The notes under the pieces are model-generated. The model did no database searches and was not told the DNA's origin. It saw only the letters and a list, made by a program, of their open reading frames with translations. A DNA stretch of 64,000 nt from Pseudomonas knackmussii B13 (GTDB taxonomy: Bacteria; Pseudomonadota; Gammaproteobacteria; Pseudomonadales; Pseudomonadaceae): the NCBI RefSeq assembly GCF_000689415.1, contig NZ_HG322950.1:2425501-2489500 (forward strand), given 5' to 3'. Below, piece after piece: positions 1 to 12,728 of this stretch. The stretch's first letter is position 1; each line of letters opens with the position of its first letter. The position numbers and the translations under genes were made by a program.

Positions 1-638
1 AGGGCGCGGGCCAGGGATTCGGCGTGCGCGACCGGCACGGAAATCTCGAAGCCGTCCTCGCCGGTGTAGCCGGAGCGGCTGATGTAGCAATCGGCGCCCA
101 GCAGCGGCAGGCGGGTGAACTGCATGAAGGTCATCTGCGCGACCTGCGGGGCGAGGCGCGCGAGCACCTCGACGGCGGTCGGGCCTTGCAGGGCGAGGAG
201 GGCGCGTTCCTCGAACAGCGGCTGGATTTCGCAGCGGGCGCCGATGTGCTTGCGCAGGTGCGCCAGGTCCTGCTTCTTGCAGGCCGCGTTGACCACCAGG
301 AACAGGTGGTCGCCGGCGTTGGCCACCATCAGGTCGTCGAGGATGCCGCCCTCGGCGTCGGTGAACAGCGCGTAGCGCTGCTGGCCCGGCGCGAGGCCGA
401 GGATGTCGACCGGCACCAGGCTTTCCAGGGCGTGGGCGGCGTCCTCGCCGCGCAGGATGATCTGGCCCATGTGTGAGACGTCGAAGAGGCCAGCCTTATC
501 GCGGGTATGCAGGTGCTCCTTGAGCACGCCGAGGGGGTATTGCACCGGCATCTCGTAGCCGGCGAAGGGCACCATGCGCGCGCCCAGTTCAAGGTGCAGG
601 GCGTGCAGCGGGGTTTGCGCGAGGATTTCGGTAGTCAT
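1..638 (-). CDS. gcvT: Aminomethyltransferase (glycine cleavage T protein), C-terminal part missing
   Basis: About 212 N-terminal residues are present; the gene continues beyond the left edge. The T protein takes the aminomethyl group from lipoyl GcvH, releases ammonia and passes the one-carbon unit to tetrahydrofolate. The reading frame, reconstructed from the reverse strand, starts MTTEILAQTPLHALH and contains the family stretches GARMVPFAGYEMPVQY, LFDVSHMGQI and SRSGYTGEDGFEISVP. The ATG at 638 lies 40 bp after the sdaA stop, so it is the last visible gene of the gcvH-gcvP-glyA-sdaA-gcvT transcription unit. This gene set matches the glycine-inducible second gcv cluster known in P. aeruginosa. 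Recognition of the family is firm; the missing C-terminal part cannot be judged. Confidence 0.93.
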   Translation of the reverse strand, partial: MTTEILAQTPLHALHLELGARMVPFAGYEMPVQYPLGVLKEHLHTRDKAGLFDVSHMGQIILRGEDAAHALESLVPVDILGLAPGQQRYALFTDAEGGILDDLMVANAGDHLFLVVNAACKKQDLAHLRKHIGARCEIQPLFEERALLALQGPTAVEVLARLAPQVAQMTFMQFTRLPLLGADCYISRSGYTGEDGFEISVPVAHAESLARA

Positions 639-678
639 GTCGGGCTCCGGTGGGGCTGTCAGTGGGCGCGCGGCCAGG

Positions 679-2055
<1,377 letters not shown>

Positions 2056-2097
2056 GGAAAGGCTCCTGAAGTCTCGGATCGTGGTGCTCCTGATTTC

Positions 2098-2172
2098 TGG
2101 GCCCCCGCGTTCGCGAGGGTGACGCGGGAAAGCGAGTTTCAATCCCGTCACTCCCGCGAACGCGGGAGCCCA
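2098..2172. repeat. Imperfect inverted repeat (CCCGCGTTCGCGGG family)
   Basis: Two near-complementary 27-bp arms (2098-2124 and 2146-2172) each hold a CCCGCGTTCGCG-type core palindrome. The same core recurs at 39901 and 40344. It lies in the 227-bp glyA-sdaA spacer and could form a long hairpin in the operon mRNA. It is a dispersed chromosomal repeat, not a gene. Confidence 0.7.
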
Positions 2173-2197
2173 AAAACTTGTCGCCGGGCTGCTCTTC

Positions 2198-2263
2198 GTA
2201 GGAGCGAGCTTGCTCGCGAATTGCCCCGCAGCGGGGGTGGTTCGCGAGCAAGCTCGCTCCTAC
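2198..2263. repeat. REP pair (REPIN) between glyA and sdaA
   Basis: Arms GTAGGAGCGAGCTTGCTCGC and its inverted complement (ending GCTCCTAC) face each other across about 20 bp. This is a typical Pseudomonas REP doublet. Together with the repeat at 2098-2172 it fills the spacer inside an otherwise tight operon and may stabilise the upstream gcvHP-glyA message or dampen read-through into sdaA-gcvT (inference). Confidence 0.85.
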
Positions 2264-2282
2264 AGGTGTCAGGCCGGGTAGC

Positions 2283-3536
2283 TCAGCGGTAAACCGGGTA
2301 GTCGGCGCACAGGCCGGCGACCTGGGTGGCCACCTTGGCCTCGACGTCGGCGTCGCCCAGGTGGTCGAGCACGTCGCAGATCCAGCTCGCCAGCTCGCAG
2401 CACTGTTCTTCCTTCAAGCCACGGGTGGTCAGCGCCGGAGTGCCGATGCGGATGCCAGAAGTCACGAACGGGCTCTGCGGATCGTTGGGTACGGCGTTCT
2501 TGTTCACGGTGATGCCGACGCGGCCGAGGGCGGCGTCCGCTTCCTTACCGGTCAGGCCCTGCTTGACCAGGCTGATCAGCATCAGGTGGTTGTCGGTGCC
2601 GCCGGAAACCACGTCGTAGCCACGGTCGATGAACACGGCGGCCATGGCCTTGGCGTTCTTGATGACCTGCGCCTGGTAGTCCTTGAAGCCGGGCTCCAGC
2701 GCTTCCTTGAAGCACACCGCCTTGGCGGCGATCACGTGCATCAGCGGGCCGCCCTGGGCGCCGGGGAACACGGCGGAGTTGAGCTTCTTCTCGATCTCTT
2801 CGTTGCTGCGCGCCAGGATCAGGCCGCCGCGCGGGCCGCGCAGGGTCTTGTGGGTGGTGGTGGTGACCACGTCGGCGTAGGGCAGCGGGTTCGGGTACAG
2901 GCCGGCGGCGACCAGGCCGGCCACGTGGGCCATGTCGACGAACAGCAGCGCGCCAACCTTGTCGGCGATGGCGCGGAAGCGCGGGAAGTCGAGGGTCTTG
3001 GAGTAGGCGGAGAAGCCGGCGACGATCATCTTCGGCTTGTGCTCGACGGCCAGGCGCTCGACTTCGTCGTAGTCGATCAGCCCGGTCTTGGTGTCCAGGC
3101 CGTACTGCACGGCGTTGTACAGCTTGCCGGAGGACGACACTTTCGCGCCGTGGGTCAGGTGGCCGCCGTGGGCCAGGCTCATGCCGAGGATGGTGTCGCC
3201 GGCGTTCAGCAGAGCGAGGTAGACAGCCGAGTTGGCCGAGGAGCCAGAGTGCGGCTGGACGTTGGCGTAGTCGGCGCCGAACAGTTGCTTGGCGCGGTCG
3301 ATGGCCAGCTGCTCGACTTTGTCGACGTGCTCGCAACCGCCGTAGTAGCGCTTGCCCGGATAGCCCTCGGCGTACTTGTTGGTCAGGCCGCTGCCCTGAG
3401 CCTGCATGACGCGCTTGCTGGTGTAGTTCTCCGAGGCGATCAGCTCCAGGTGGTCTTCCTGGCGGGCTTCCTCGTCGGCCAGCGCGGCGAAGAGTTCGTC
3501 GTCGTAGCCCTGGATCTGGTCATGCTTGCTGAACAT
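2283..3536 (-). CDS. glyA: Serine hydroxymethyltransferase
   Basis: 417 residues, the normal SHMT length. This PLP enzyme interconverts glycine plus 5,10-methylene-THF with serine plus THF. The PLP-binding lysine is Lys230 in DVVTTTTHKTLRGPRGG, and the N-terminal ELIASENYTS and YAEGYPGKRYYGGC motifs are intact. It lies 62 bp after gcvP and is transcribed with it. In this operon it would consume the methylene-THF made by the cleavage complex, giving serine for SdaA. It is probably a second, glycine-induced SHMT copy rather than the housekeeping one; that is inferred from its neighbours. Confidence 0.97.
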   Translation of the reverse strand: MFSKHDQIQGYDDELFAALADEEARQEDHLELIASENYTSKRVMQAQGSGLTNKYAEGYPGKRYYGGCEHVDKVEQLAIDRAKQLFGADYANVQPHSGSSANSAVYLALLNAGDTILGMSLAHGGHLTHGAKVSSSGKLYNAVQYGLDTKTGLIDYDEVERLAVEHKPKMIVAGFSAYSKTLDFPRFRAIADKVGALLFVDMAHVAGLVAAGLYPNPLPYADVVTTTTHKTLRGPRGGLILARSNEEIEKKLNSAVFPGAQGGPLMHVIAAKAVCFKEALEPGFKDYQAQVIKNAKAMAAVFIDRGYDVVSGGTDNHLMLISLVKQGLTGKEADAALGRVGITVNKNAVPNDPQSPFVTSGIRIGTPALTTRGLKEEQCCELASWICDVLDHLGDADVEAKVATQVAGLCADYPVYR

Positions 3537-3598
3537 GGGATTACCTCACGGATGTCGGGTGAGGCGCGCCCGGCCAACGCCGGGCGCGCCGTGCGGCT

Positions 3599-6472
<2,874 letters not shown>

Positions 6473-6482
6473 GGCGCGGGCC

Positions 6483-6860
6483 TCAGGCGTTGGCTTGGGT
6501 GAGGTTGAGGTAGGCGGCGGCGTCGAGCAGTTCGCCGAACTGGCCGGCGTCGCTGGGGCGCATGCGGAAGAACCAGCCGCCGTTCAGCGCGTCGTCGTTG
6601 ACCAGTTCCGGCGAGCTTTCCAGCGCGGCGTTGACCTCGACCACCTCGCCATCCAGCGGCATGGTGATGTTGCTCGCCGCCTTCACCGATTCCAGGGTCG
6701 CCACTTCCTGGCCGGCGCCGTAGGTGCCCGGCTCCGGCAGCTGCACGAACACCACGTCGCCGAGCGCCTCTTGGGCGTAGGTGGTGATGCCGACGGTGAT
6801 CAGGCCATCGGCTTCCAGGCGCAGCCATTCGTGTTCGACGGTAAAGCGTACTTCGCTCAT
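6483..6860 (-). CDS. gcvH: Glycine cleavage H protein (lipoyl carrier)
   Basis: 125 residues. This small carrier shuttles the aminomethyl intermediate between P, T and L proteins on a lipoyl arm. The lipoylated residue is Lys60 in the motif LESVKAASNI; EHEWLRLE near the N-terminus is also typical. It is the first gene of the operon, with its ATG at 6860 and a sigma-54-type promoter about 95 bp upstream. No lpd (L protein) gene is in the window, so the complex must use a dihydrolipoamide dehydrogenase encoded elsewhere. Confidence 0.97.
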   Translation of the reverse strand: MSEVRFTVEHEWLRLEADGLITVGITTYAQEALGDVVFVQLPEPGTYGAGQEVATLESVKAASNITMPLDGEVVEVNAALESSPELVNDDALNGGWFFRMRPSDAGQFGELLDAAAYLNLTQANA

Positions 6861-6954
6861 GGGGTGACTCCTCGAGGTGGGGTTCGCCGCTTCTTCTGGC
6901 GGGCGATGGTTAACGGGCTCGTGCCGGGCAGCGAGCGGTCTCGAGGAAGAAAAA

Positions 6955-6969
6955 GCAAGGGCGGTGCCA
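6955..6969 (-). promoter_or_regulatory. Sigma-54 (-24/-12) promoter of the gcvH operon
   Basis: On the minus strand the sequence reads TGGCACC-GCCC-TTGC, one base off the TGGCACG-N4-TTGC consensus, with GG and GC exactly 12 bp apart. It is oriented toward gcvH. The upstream gene encodes a sigma-54 activator with an intact GAFTGA motif, so motif and activator agree. Confidence 0.88.
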
Positions 6970-7033
6970 ATCTCAATTTATTCAATGGAAACAATGACTT
7001 GAGATCTATTCAGGATATCTGGACAGGCTTGCG

Positions 7034-7051
7034 CGTATCGAAACCCATACG
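7034..7051. promoter_or_regulatory. Probable GcsR (TyrR-like) operator, promoter-proximal box
   Basis: CGTATCGAAACCCATACG, an 18-bp box with CGTAT/ATACG arms. It matches the box at 7135-7152 in 15 of 18 positions and lies about 65 bp upstream of the -24 element. TyrR-family regulators bind 18-bp boxes, so assignment to GcsR is a reasoned inference. Confidence 0.65.
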
Positions 7052-7115
7052 CGCGGCGCCGTCCGCACTCCGGGCGTTGCCGGGCACCCCGCGTGGTGCC
7101 TGGCGTTGCGTGCTT

Positions 7116-7152
7116 TGGATTGAAATCGATACGTCGTATTGAAATCGATACG
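7116..7152. promoter_or_regulatory. Tandem pair of probable GcsR operators
   Basis: Two 18-bp boxes in tandem: TGGATTGAAATCGATACG (7116-7133) and CGTATTGAAATCGATACG (7135-7152). They share a 15-bp exact repeat and have a 19-bp period. They lie about 150-180 bp upstream of the sigma-54 promoter, a usual distance for an enhancer-binding protein that loops to the polymerase. Confidence 0.68.
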
Positions 7153-7169
7153 GGCGCCGGAAGCGCCCG
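7151..7169 (-). terminator. Hairpin downstream of gcsR
   Basis: 7-bp perfect stem (CGGGCGC / GCGCCCG) with a 5-nt loop, 23 bp after the gcsR stop on the minus strand. No strong T-run follows, so it is a weak terminator at best. It abuts the operator box at 7135-7152. Confidence 0.4.
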
Positions 7170-7191
7170 TCCTTGAGGCCCGCGAGCGGGG

Positions 7192-8712
7192 TCAGGCCTT
7201 TGCGGGGATGCCGTACTTGCGCAGGCGGATGGCGATGGCGCTGTGCGAGGTGCACAGGCGCGCGGCGAGCTGGCGGGTGGAGGGGTAGCTGCCGTACAGG
7301 CGGCTGAGCAGGTCCTTCTCGAAGCCTTCGACGGCTTCTTCCAGGCTGCCGATCTCGCCGCTTCCGGGGCGGGCCACGGCGGTGCCGGCGATGTCCAGGT
7401 CGGCCAGCTCGACCAGCGTGCCCTCGCAGACGGCGGCGGAGCGGAAGATCACGTTCTGCAGCTGGCGCACGTTGCCCGGCCAGCGGTTGCCCAGCAGCGC
7501 TGGGAACGCGTCGGGCGCCAGCCGGCAGGGCGGCCGCTGGATCTGCGTGCAGGCCTGGCGCATGAAGTGCTGGGCCAGCTGCAGGATGTCCTGCCCGCGC
7601 TCGCGCAGCGGCGGCACTTCCAGGTTGAGCACGTTGAGGCGGTAGAACAGGTCTTCGCGGAAGTTGCCTTCGCCGACCATCTTCTCCAGGTCGCGGTGGG
7701 TGGCGCTGAGGATGCGCACGTCGACCTTCACCTCGCGGTCGCCGCCGATGCGGCGGAAGCAGCCGTCGCTGAGGAAGCGCAGCAGCTTGGCCTGCAGGTA
7801 GGGCGACATCTCGCCGATCTCGTCGAGGAACACCGTGCCCTGGTGCGCCAGCTCCAGCAGGCCCGGCTTGCCGCCGCGCTGGGCGCCGGTGAAGGCGCCG
7901 GGCGCGTAGCCGAACAGCTCGCTCTCGGCGAGGCTTTCCGGCAGCGCTGCGCAGTTCAGCGCGAGGAACGGCTGGTCGCAGCGGGCGCTGGCGGCGTGGC
8001 AGGCGCGGGCGACCAGCTCCTTGCCGGTGCCAGTCTCGCCGTGGATCAGCAGCGGCGCGTCCAGGGCGGCGACGCGCAGGGCGCGGGCCTTGAGCGCGCG
8101 GACCGGCTGCGAGTCGCCGATCAGCGCGTCGAAGCCTTCGGCATGGTCGTGGTGCAGCGCGGCGAGGCGCCCGCCGATGCGGTTCGGCGGGTAGAGGGTG
8201 AGCAGGGCGCCGGTGAGGGTGTCGTTCTCGTGGATCGGCATGGCGTCGAGCAGCAGCGCCTGGCCGCGCAGGGTGACTTCGCTCAGCGGCAGGCGGAAGC
8301 CCTGTTCCAGCAGTTGCGTGGCGAGCGCTGGATCGTCGAACAGCTCGGCCAGCGGGCGGCCTTCTGGCGAGCCTTCGCAGAGCGGGTGCAATGCGGGGTT
8401 GGCGAGCAGCACCAGGCCGTCGCGGTCCACCGCCAGCACCGGGTCGCTCATGGCCGCGAGCAGGGCGTCCAGCTGCAGGCTGCGGCGCTGGCCGGGGAGG
8501 ATGTCGACCACGGTCACCGTCTGCACGCCGCGCACCTGCAGCAGCGCTTCGCGCAGTTCGTCGAACACCGTGAAGCTGAGCGCCGGGGCGTCCAGGTAGA
8601 CGTTCGGCGGCACCATCTCCACGGCGTCGAGGTTGAGGTTGCGGCCGACCAGCAGGGCCAGGACTTCCTGGGTGATGCCGACGCGGTCGATGAAGCTGAC
8701 GTGGATGCGCAT
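7192..8712 (-). CDS. gcsR: Sigma-54-dependent TyrR-like activator of the gcv operon
   Basis: 506 residues. Domain order: an N-terminal ACT-like domain (1-70), PAS-like segment (about 80-175), AAA+ domain and a C-terminal Fis-type helix-turn-helix (TRQLAARLCTSHSAIAIRLRKYGI). Walker A is GETGTGKE (225-232), the sigma-54-contacting GAFTGA loop is at 272-277, and Walker B is GTVFLDEIGEM near 292. The AAA+ core argues that it activates transcription, unlike E. coli TyrR. It stands directly upstream of the gcvH promoter, the same place as P. aeruginosa GcsR, which activates the gcv genes in response to glycine. It may be co-transcribed with the LysR gene 27 bp upstream. Confidence 0.88.
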   Translation of the reverse strand: MRIHVSFIDRVGITQEVLALLVGRNLNLDAVEMVPPNVYLDAPALSFTVFDELREALLQVRGVQTVTVVDILPGQRRSLQLDALLAAMSDPVLAVDRDGLVLLANPALHPLCEGSPEGRPLAELFDDPALATQLLEQGFRLPLSEVTLRGQALLLDAMPIHENDTLTGALLTLYPPNRIGGRLAALHHDHAEGFDALIGDSQPVRALKARALRVAALDAPLLIHGETGTGKELVARACHAASARCDQPFLALNCAALPESLAESELFGYAPGAFTGAQRGGKPGLLELAHQGTVFLDEIGEMSPYLQAKLLRFLSDGCFRRIGGDREVKVDVRILSATHRDLEKMVGEGNFREDLFYRLNVLNLEVPPLRERGQDILQLAQHFMRQACTQIQRPPCRLAPDAFPALLGNRWPGNVRQLQNVIFRSAAVCEGTLVELADLDIAGTAVARPGSGEIGSLEEAVEGFEKDLLSRLYGSYPSTRQLAARLCTSHSAIAIRLRKYGIPAKA

Positions 8713-8739
8713 GAATGGGTCCTGCGTGAAAGGGGGAGG

Positions 8740-9654
8740 TCAGCCGTGCACGGGCTGGCGCGTGTTGGCCGCGAGGTCTTCGAGGAAGGCGCGCAGGATC
8801 GGCGGTGGCGCCACGCCGCGGCGGGTGATGGCGTCGAACGGCGACATCAGGTTCAGCGCGCTGGCGCCCAGGCGGCGCATCTCGCCGGTCTTCACCCACT
8901 GCTCGGCGAAGTGCGCCGGGAGGAAGCCGATGTAGGCCCCGGAGATGATCAGGATGGCCGCCGCCTCGATGTTCTCCACGGTGGCGGCGGCCTTGCTCAC
9001 GCCCAGCTGTTCGAGGTCGTACTGCTGCATGTAGCCGCGCGCGACTATGCGGCAGGCGCGCACTTCTTCGAGCAGGCGGCCGTTCTGTTCCTTGCTGGCG
9101 AACAGCGGGTGGCGGCGGCCGCAGAACAGGCCCAGGGCCTCCTGGTACAGCGGCAGGTACGACAGCCCCGGCACGCGCAGCGGGAAGTGCCCGATGGCCA
9201 GGTGCAGGCGGCCGTCGAGCACGCGCTCCTCCAGCTCCGCCGGGGCGCCGATGTAGACGTTGAGGTGCGCGTCGTGGCCGCGCGAGACGAAGCGCTGGGT
9301 GGTGCGCGGCAGCGGCGAGTCCGGGTCGGTCAGGGTCGAGTCGATGATGCCGAGGTTGAGCTTGCCGCTGATGTGCTGCTTGAGCACGTCGGCGTCCAGG
9401 CAGAAGCCTTCCACCGCGGCCAGCAGGCGCAGGGTCGCCTCGTGGATCGCCACGCCCTGCTCGGTGAGGCGGAAGCCGCTGCGCCCGCGCTGGCAGAGCT
9501 TGACCCCCAGGCGCGTCTCCAGGTGGGTCATCTGTTCGCTGATGGTCGACTGGCCGGCGTTGAGCGCGGCCTGGGCGGCGGAGAAGCCGCCGCAGCGGAC
9601 GATGGTGGCGAACACCCTGAGGAGTTTCAGGTCGACGTCGTGCAACTGGATCAC
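8740..9654 (-). CDS. LysR-type regulator, divergent from the ureohydrolase operon
   Basis: 304 residues, standard LTTR length. The N-terminal helix-turn-helix is in LLRVFATIVRCGGFSAAQAALNAGQSTIS; the rest is the effector-binding domain. The start is GTG at 9654 with a GGGAGG ribosome site 5 bp upstream. A much longer in-frame extension to 10059 runs through the intergenic hairpin and is not credible. It is transcribed away from the ureohydrolase gene, and GpuR and GbuR in P. aeruginosa are LysR activators adjacent to their ureohydrolase genes. It is therefore the likely regulator of 10052-15957, although read-through into gcsR is also possible. Confidence 0.85.
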   Translation of the reverse strand: MIQLHDVDLKLLRVFATIVRCGGFSAAQAALNAGQSTISEQMTHLETRLGVKLCQRGRSGFRLTEQGVAIHEATLRLLAAVEGFCLDADVLKQHISGKLNLGIIDSTLTDPDSPLPRTTQRFVSRGHDAHLNVYIGAPAELEERVLDGRLHLAIGHFPLRVPGLSYLPLYQEALGLFCGRRHPLFASKEQNGRLLEEVRACRIVARGYMQQYDLEQLGVSKAAATVENIEAAAILIISGAYIGFLPAHFAEQWVKTGEMRRLGASALNLMSPFDAITRRGVAPPPILRAFLEDLAANTRQPVHG

Positions 9655-9742
9655 GCGGGCCTCCCGTCCAACTTTCACATCGCCCGGGCTGATATGAGCG
9701 TTGGATCGACTTGTTTTTTCCAAGGTAAACCGCGGGCGCCGC

Positions 9743-9766
9743 CGGCGGCAACGCCGGTTGCCGCCG
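9743..9766. other. Perfect hairpin in the LysR/ureohydrolase intergenic region
   Basis: 10-bp arms CGGCGGCAAC and GTTGCCGCCG with a 4-nt loop. The surrounding 397-bp divergent region (9655-10051) holds no other gene. Apart from an A-rich motif before the ureohydrolase start, nothing else there could be assigned with confidence. Confidence 0.5.
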
Positions 9767-10024
9767 CCGGGCCTGTACGAACGTGCCGGAATTCCCGGAC
9801 TCGTAGCGTCCGAGCGCTTTCCAAACGAGTATCCGACTGACCCCGAAAGCCCCGCTGCAGACAGCGCGCGGGCGCTCCCGCTCGCGCGTGGATGATGGGG
9901 AAAGGGTGGGTTCGATACTTCGGGATCGGCGATGTGAGTATCTGTACTTGCGCATTTTTCAGGCGGCCGCCTGCGCCCATATTCGGTCCAACGGCGGTCG
10001 CAGCGTCCGCTCCGCCTCCCCACC

Positions 10025-10035
10025 AAGAACAAGAA
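10025..10035 (+). promoter_or_regulatory. Crc/Hfq-type A-rich motif before the ureohydrolase gene
   Basis: AAGAACAAGAA, a perfect AAnAAnAAnAA run ending 16 bp before the ATG and overlapping the ribosome-binding zone. Such motifs are bound by Hfq with Crc to block translation of catabolic genes when preferred carbon sources are present. Confidence 0.6.
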
Positions 10036-10051
10036 TTGGAGAAGCACGAAC

Positions 10052-11023
10052 ATGGCCAAGCACGGTTATGAATCCGGTCGCCTGAACCTGCCCTTCGTCG
10101 GGCACTGCACCTTCGCCAAGGCGCCCATCTGCACCGACTGGAACGCCATCGACGCCGACGTCGCCATCCTCGGCGCGCCGAACGACATGGGCACCCAGTG
10201 GCGCTCCGGCGCGCGCTTCGGACCGCGCGGCATCCGCGAGGCGTCCACGCTGTTCTCCTTCGGTCATGCCGGCGCCTACGACCACGAGGACGACGCCACC
10301 TACCTCACCGAGGACCAGGTGCGCATGGTCGACGTCGGCGATGCCGACATCGTGCACACCGACATGCAAAGCAGTAACGACAACATCGAATCGGCCGTGC
10401 GCCAGATCCTCGCCTGCGGCGCCATGCCGGTGGTGCTGGGCGGCGACCACTCGATCCACGCGCCGGTGATCAAGGCCTTCGAGGGCCGCGGGCCGATCCA
10501 CATCGTGCACTTCGATGCGCACCTGGACTTCGTCGACGAGCGCCACGGCGTGCGCTACGGCCACGGCAACCCGCTGCGCCGCGCCTCGGAGATGGACCAC
10601 ATCGTCGGCATGACGCAGATGGGCATCCGCAACGTGTCCTCGTCCAACCGCGCCGACTACGACGCCGCCCGCGAGGCCGGCTCGCAGATCCTCTCGGTGC
10701 GCGACGTGCGCGGCCTGGGCTGCGACGCAGTGGTCGACATGATCCCGCAGGGCCGCGACTACTACATCACCATCGACATCGACGGCTTCGACCCGTCCAT
10801 CGCCCCCGGCACCGGCACCCCGAGCCACGGTGGCTTCCTCTACTACGAGGTGCTGGAAATCATCCAGGCGCTGGCCAAGCGCAGCCACGGCCGCGTGGTC
10901 GGCATGGACCTGGTGGAAGTGGCGCCGGCCTACGACCCCGCCGGGGTCACCTCGATCCTCGCCGCGCAGCTGCTGATGAACAGCATCGGCTTCATCTTCC
11001 ACGCCCGCGCCCAGGCTCGCTGA
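10052..11023 (+). CDS. Ureohydrolase (agmatinase / guanidino-acid hydrolase family)
   Basis: 323 residues. Family members hydrolyse a guanidino group to urea plus an amine, using two Mn ions. Metal ligands are visible: GGDHS (Asp132, His133), DAHLDF (Asp155, His157, Asp159) and the DIDGFDP motif (Asp242, Asp244). The length fits agmatinase, guanidinobutyrase (GbuA) and guanidinopropionase (GpuA), and the sequence alone does not decide between them. The adjacent LysR gene and the downstream aldehyde and alcohol dehydrogenases favour a guanidino acid or alcohol over agmatine in polyamine synthesis (inference). It is first in a likely operon, with an A-rich Crc-type motif ahead of the start. Confidence 0.85.
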   Translation: MAKHGYESGRLNLPFVGHCTFAKAPICTDWNAIDADVAILGAPNDMGTQWRSGARFGPRGIREASTLFSFGHAGAYDHEDDATYLTEDQVRMVDVGDADIVHTDMQSSNDNIESAVRQILACGAMPVVLGGDHSIHAPVIKAFEGRGPIHIVHFDAHLDFVDERHGVRYGHGNPLRRASEMDHIVGMTQMGIRNVSSSNRADYDAAREAGSQILSVRDVRGLGCDAVVDMIPQGRDYYITIDIDGFDPSIAPGTGTPSHGGFLYYEVLEIIQALAKRSHGRVVGMDLVEVAPAYDPAGVTSILAAQLLMNSIGFIFHARAQAR

Positions 11024-11080
11024 GCCCGGCCCGACCGTCATGCAACCGGCGGGCACGAGCGCCCGCCACGTTACGAGGAC

Positions 11081-12595
11081 ATGAGAGTGGACACCAAGGT
11101 CAAAGAATATCTGCAGCGCTACGGCATCTCCGAAGCGACCCAGCGCTTCCTGTCGAAGGCGCAGAAAATGTTCATCGGCGGCGCCTGGGTCGATGCCAGC
11201 GACGGCGCCACGGCGGAGGTCATCGAGCCTTCCACCGAAACCGCGCTGACGCGCATTCCCATGGGCACCGCGGCCGACCTCGACCGCGCCGTGCAAGCGG
11301 CCCGCGCGCAGTTCGACGGCGGCCCCTGGCGCCAGCTCAAGCCGCTGGAGCGCGAGCGCCTGCTGCACCGTCTGGCCGACCTGCTCGAAGCCAACGCCGA
11401 GGAGCTGGCCGAGATCGAATCGATCGACATGGGCAAGTCGGTGGCCCAGGCCCGCGCGGTCGACATCCAGGGCAGCGTCGACACCTTCCGTTACTTCGCC
11501 GGCTGGGCCAGCAAGATCCACGGCCGCAGCGTCGAGCCGTCGCTGCCGGGCAACTACGTCGCCTACACCCGCAAGGAGCCGGTCGGCGTGGTCGGCGTAA
11601 TCGTGCCGTGGAACTTCCCGCTGCAGACCATGGCCTGGAAGCTCGGCGCCGCCCTGGCCGTCGGCTGCACCGTGGTGGTCAAGCCCGCCGAGCTGACCTC
11701 GCTGTCGGCGCTGCGCTTCGCCGAACTGGTGCAGGAAGCCGGCATCCCTGACGGCGTGGTGAACATCGTCAGCGGCCGCGGCAGCGTGGTCGGTGCGGCC
11801 ATGGCCGAGCACCCGGGCATCGACAAGCTGAGCTTCACCGGCTCGACCCCGGTGGGCTGCAATGTCGGCAAGGCGGCGCTGGACCAGATGAAGCGCCTGA
11901 CCCTGGAGCTGGGCGGCAAGTCGCCGGTGATCGTCTGCGCCGACGCCGACATCAAGGCGGCCGCCCAGGCCGTGGCCAACGGGGTGTTCTTCAACTCCGG
12001 GCAGGTCTGCGACGCCGGCACCCGCGCCTACGTGCACCGCAGCATCTACGCCGAGTTCCTGCGCGAGCTGGCCGACTACACCGCGAGCCTGAAGATGGCC
12101 CCGGGCCTGGACCCCGACTGCTTCATCAGCCCACTGGTGTCGAAGCAGCAGCAGGAGCGCGTGCTGGCCTACATCCAGGCCGGCAAGGAGGAGGGCGCCG
12201 AGGTCTACTACGGCGGCGAGGCGGTCGAGGGCCCGGGCTTCTTCGTGCAGCCGACCATCTTCGCCAACTGCCGCAACGACATGCGCGTGGTCCGCGAGGA
12301 GATCTTCGGCCCGGTGCTGGTCACCGCGCCCTTCGATGACGAGGAGGAGGCCGTGGCGCTGGCCAACGACTCCGAATTCGGCCTGGCCGCGGCCATCTAC
12401 TCCAACGACCTGGGCAAGGTCCACGGGCTGATCCCGCGCCTGCGCGCCGGCACCGTCTACGTCAACGCCCACAGCACCCTCGACCCGAGCATGCCGTTCG
12501 GCGGCTACAAGCAGTCCGGCTACGGCAAGGACCTGGGTGCCGAGCAACTCGATTACCTGCTGGAAACCAAGGCGGTGTGGATCACGCTGCCCTGA
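11081..12595 (+). CDS. NAD(P)-dependent aldehyde dehydrogenase
   Basis: 504 residues, typical ALDH length. It oxidises an aldehyde to the acid. The motifs LELGGKSP (general-base Glu region), FNSGQVCDAGTR (catalytic Cys) and EEIFGPVL are all present. Overall resemblance is to the phenylacetaldehyde/betaine-aldehyde dehydrogenase group; the substrate is unknown. It begins 57 bp after the ureohydrolase and is preceded by ACGAGGA. In context it would act on the aldehyde produced by the downstream GMC dehydrogenase, making the acid that the ureohydrolase then splits, or on an aldehyde arising after guanidine removal. Confidence 0.93.
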   Translation: MRVDTKVKEYLQRYGISEATQRFLSKAQKMFIGGAWVDASDGATAEVIEPSTETALTRIPMGTAADLDRAVQAARAQFDGGPWRQLKPLERERLLHRLADLLEANAEELAEIESIDMGKSVAQARAVDIQGSVDTFRYFAGWASKIHGRSVEPSLPGNYVAYTRKEPVGVVGVIVPWNFPLQTMAWKLGAALAVGCTVVVKPAELTSLSALRFAELVQEAGIPDGVVNIVSGRGSVVGAAMAEHPGIDKLSFTGSTPVGCNVGKAALDQMKRLTLELGGKSPVIVCADADIKAAAQAVANGVFFNSGQVCDAGTRAYVHRSIYAEFLRELADYTASLKMAPGLDPDCFISPLVSKQQQERVLAYIQAGKEEGAEVYYGGEAVEGPGFFVQPTIFANCRNDMRVVREEIFGPVLVTAPFDDEEEAVALANDSEFGLAAAIYSNDLGKVHGLIPRLRAGTVYVNAHSTLDPSMPFGGYKQSGYGKDLGAEQLDYLLETKAVWITLP

Positions 12596-12728
12596 CCGGC
12601 AGCCGACGAAAAATCCCTACCGCTTGACGCCAGGTCCTGTACCCGGCGCCACGCTCATCCGAGACTGGGTGATCGGGCGCAGGACCTGTCTGGTGAGACT
12701 CCATACGAAAACAAGAGAGGAGATAACC

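Noticed and set aside
7101..7115. Possible plus-strand sigma-54 promoter (TGGCGTTGCG…)
   Set aside because: The GG and GC elements are not 12 bp apart and no gene follows on the plus strand.
7010..9955. 981-codon minus-strand open frame over gcsR and the LysR gene
   Set aside because: Arg/Pro/Ala-rich out-of-frame translation of two real genes; it has no domain and crosses their stop and start sites.
8740..10059. Longer start for the LysR gene (439 codons)
   Set aside because: The extra 135 residues translate the divergent promoter region and the hairpin at 9743-9766; the GTG at 9654 has a good ribosome site and the standard LTTR N-terminus.
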